DNA of 64,000 nt, from contig NZ_CP150886.1 in NCBI RefSeq assembly GCF_038050375.1, positions 4,071,318 to 4,135,317 on the forward strand. The letters run 5' to 3'. Position 1 is the stretch's first letter, and each line of letters opens with the position of its first letter. Below the pieces are notes generated by a model. The model had not been told where the DNA came from, made no database searches, and saw only the letters and a program-made list of their open reading frames with translations. Source of the stretch: Okeanomitos corallinicola TIOX110 (GTDB taxonomy: Bacteria > Cyanobacteriota > Cyanobacteriia > Cyanobacteriales > Nostocaceae). A program made the position numbers and the translations under genes. Shown here piece after piece: positions 62,416-64,000 of the stretch.

Positions 62416-63285
62416 CTATCTGGGATACTGTTTCATTAATCCTCTAACTTGTTCTGCATGATAGGAGCTTCTTGTCAATGGTGAAGAAACAACTTGTAAA
62501 AATCCAATTTCTTCTCCGTAAGCTTGCCAGGCTGCAAATTGATCGGGGTTTATGAAATCAGCTACTTGTAAGTGTTTTGGGCTGGGTTGGAGATATTGGC
62601 CAATAGTTAAAATATCACATTCTACCGATCTTAAATCAGCCATGACCTGACGAACTTCTTGATCAGTTTCACCCAGACCGACCATGATACCAGATTTGGT
62701 GTAGGTACTGGGGCAAATTTGGCGAGTTCGTCTTAATAATTCTAATGTCCGTTGATAATCGCCCTGGGGACGTATCCGACGATATAGGCGGGGTATGGTT
62801 TCTGTGTTGTGGTTTGTTACTTCTGGTTTGGCTTGGAGAATGATTTCTAAGGCTTCCCAGTTACCGCATAAGTCAGGAATTAGTACCTCTATAGTAGTTG
62901 TATGTGATACTTCACGAACCGCGTTAATACATTTAACAAACTGGGATGCACCACCATCTACTAAATCATCTCTGTTCACAGAAGTAATGACAACATGGTT
63001 TAGCTGCATTCTACGTACAGCTTCAGCTAGTCGTGTGGGTTCGGTGGGATCTAGGGGTTGAGGTTTTTTCTCAAAATCAATATCACAATAAGGACAGGCT
63101 CTGGTACAAGCTGGCCCCATAATTAAAAATGTGGCAGTTCCAGCGTTAAAGCATTCGCCAATGTTAGGACAGGATGCTTCTTCACAAACCGTATTTAGGG
63201 CTAAATCCCGCAAAATTTCTTTAACGTTACCAACTCGCTCCCACTGCGGTGCTTTTACCCGCAACCAGTCTGGTTTTACAGTCAC
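62416..63285 (-). CDS. lipA: Lipoyl synthase
   Basis: Radical-SAM enzyme of 289 residues that inserts two sulfurs into octanoyl groups to make lipoyl cofactor for 2-oxoacid dehydrogenases and the glycine cleavage system. The auxiliary-cluster motif '[13 protein letters not shown]' and the radical-SAM motif '[12 protein letters not shown]' (CxxxCxxC) are intact. The conserved '[15 protein letters not shown]', '[15 protein letters not shown]', '[15 protein letters not shown]' and the C-terminal '[11 protein letters not shown]' with its cluster-ligand serine are present. It is the first gene of a lipA-gpsA pair. Both cyanobacterial LipA paralogues look alike, so which one this is cannot be told. 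Confidence 0.96.
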   Translation of the reverse strand: MTVKPDWLRVKAPQWERVGNVKEILRDLALNTVCEEASCPNIGECFNAGTATFLIMGPACTRACPYCDIDFEKKPQPLDPTEPTRLAEAVRRMQLNHVVITSVNRDDLVDGGASQFVKCINAVREVSHTTTIEVLIPDLCGNWEALEIILQAKPEVTNHNTETIPRLYRRIRPQGDYQRTLELLRRTRQICPSTYTKSGIMVGLGETDQEVRQVMADLRSVECDILTIGQYLQPSPKHLQVADFINPDQFAAWQAYGEEIGFLQVVSSPLTRSSYHAEQVRGLMKQYPR

Positions 63286-63409
63286 AATTCGTTTTTATCA
63301 CTGAAGTTATACAAGTTTAATGGTAGCAAGCAAAGTCCTGGATGAAAAATTTACTTTTTTGATTTGCCTATAATTGTGATATGGTGGTTCTGATATAGTA
63401 ATTTTTTAA

Positions 63410-63483
63410 CGGGATGTAGCGCAGTTTGGTAGCGCACTGCGTTCGGGACGCAGGGGCCGCTGGTTCGAATCCAGTCATCCCGA
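63410..63483 (+). tRNA. tRNA-Pro (CGG anticodon)
   Basis: Full cloverleaf of 74 bases without the CCA end. Acceptor stem CGGGATG/CATCCCG, D-arm GCGC/GCGC, anticodon stem CTGCG/CGCAG with loop TTCGGGA (anticodon CGG, reading CCG proline codons), variable loop GGGCC, and T-arm GCTGG/CCAGT with loop TTCGAAT. The G at 37 is usual for tRNA-Pro. It is a single gene with 73-base discriminator A at 63483. Confidence 0.95.
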
Positions 63484-63797
63484 TTTGTACATTCGCAAAT
63501 TACTGTCGCTCATTTTATGAAGTAAAGTTGACTTACTTCATAGCACTTAGATTAGGTATACTAAAAATCTTGATAATAATCCCGAATGCAGTGCGCCTTT
63601 CAACCCTTCCATAATCAATTCTATTTTGTAACTATTTTAAATTCAAGCCTGCTTTACTAGCGATCGCATTCCAGAATTTGTTTTTCTTTCAACCCACCCT
63701 AGTACGTACGTTTGTTTAAATAGGCAAGCTACTCAAACACACGGCATGAAGCCGACGTTCACCCACATCTATATCATTTCATTTAGATGAAAAACTT
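63484..63797. other. Intergenic region after the tRNA gene
   Basis: Contains the perfect stem-loop at 63516-63542 and nothing else recognised. A 62-codon frame starting in the tRNA is an artefact of the tRNA sequence. A HIP1-type GCGATCGC occurs near 63660. Confidence 0.4.
63516..63542. repeat. Perfect 10-base inverted repeat after tRNA-Pro
   Basis: TATGAAGTAA (63516-63525) and TTACTTCATA (63533-63542) are exact reverse complements around AGTTGAC. It begins 33 bases after the tRNA and could form the end of its transcript, or be a protein-binding site; no T-run follows. Confidence 0.7.
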
Positions 63798-63983
63798 TCA
63801 ACTAAAATCTAGCCAACCAATATAAACCCCAGTTGCCTCACCCAAAGCCTTTAACATTGCCTGACTAGAAAGATTAGAAGCAACAGGCAGTTTTAAAACT
63901 TGCTTTTCCCAAATGGGTTCTACCGTAGCAGAATAGACCTTGACATTTTGCCCCTTACCAGCGATAAAGGTCAAGCAATGCAA
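63798..63983 (-). CDS. Short ORF, possibly the end of a damaged gene
   Basis: 61 codons opening with TTG (63983), with a stop codon (TAG) two codons further upstream in the same frame. The protein ('LKLPVASNLSSQAMLKALGE', 'ATGVYIGWLDFS') has no recognised family and no signal peptide. The beginning of any longer gene would lie outside the window, so it may be a true small gene, or a C-terminal fragment separated by a stop or frameshift. Confidence 0.3.
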   Translation of the reverse strand: MHCLTFIAGKGQNVKVYSATVEPIWEKQVLKLPVASNLSSQAMLKALGEATGVYIGWLDFS

Positions 63984-64000
63984 TTTCTACGCCAAAAGTG

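Noticed and set aside
63426-63614. 62-codon plus-strand ORF
   Set aside because: Most of its first third is the tRNA-Pro gene read as protein; the rest is non-coding.

Overview
The window looks like chromosomal DNA of a filamentous, probably heterocyst-forming cyanobacterium (Nostocales; Anabaena, Dolichospermum, Aphanizomenon or Nostoc relatives). The evidence is low GC content, scattered HIP1 palindromes (GCGATCGC, for example at 5583 and 8289), tandem GGTGACA/TGTCACC heptamers typical of these genomes, a group 2 sigma factor (SigC type) next to a 151-residue FurA with the five-cysteine pattern of Anabaena FurA, and many cyanobacterial families (Uma2, KGK, CHAT, TPS adhesins, pentapeptide proteins, CobN). 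Genus and species cannot be fixed from this sequence.

Layout. 1-10.5 kb: Uma2 nuclease-like gene, a TerB-like acidic protein, a small membrane protein, a decayed GNAT acetyltransferase, a PMT-family glycosyltransferase, a retropepsin-like protease, a PHP phosphoesterase, purM, and a two-gene unit pairing a lipoprotein with two molybdopterin-oxidoreductase-like domains and a membrane class III adenylate cyclase. 10.6-28.3 kb is mostly metabolism: bifunctional proline/P5C dehydrogenase, class II aldolase, a nitrilase-family amidase, a NACHT-pentapeptide protein, HAD hydrolase, NDH-2, a PLD/EF-hand/HhH lipoprotein, cysteine desulfurase, a DnaJ-type chaperone, a small P-loop kinase and glgC. 28.6-35.3 kb is the most accessory-like part: an ATPase plus TOPRIM/DUF4276-like pair resembling two-gene defence systems and packed against a GH13 gene, then HNH, DUF2252, Uma2, HicAB and KGK genes, several of them separated by copies of one dispersed repeat. 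35.4-42.2 kb: bacterial dynamin, U32 peptidase (RlhA-like), a secreted protein and an alpha/beta hydrolase lacking the usual nucleophile.

42.4-53.2 kb is a single-direction block of about 11 kb: a GAF histidine kinase, a TPS (filamentous-haemagglutinin type) adhesin, an exported TPR-CHAT protease and a second, repeat-rich TPS adhesin, with gaps of only 7-62 bases. It could be one operon for a regulated surface-adhesion or contact system. 53.4-58.5 kb: cobN, carrying four separate in-frame insertions of intergenic-type repeats, followed three bases after its stop by a solitary TnpB element. 58.8-63.5 kb: furA, sigC, gpsA, lipA and tRNA-Pro(CGG).

No rRNA operon, CRISPR array, replication origin or prophage was seen. 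The best candidates for something undescribed are the ATPase/TOPRIM-like pair at 28657-30527 and the kinase-adhesin-CHAT-adhesin block at 42387-53243. All functions are read from sequence motifs without database searches.
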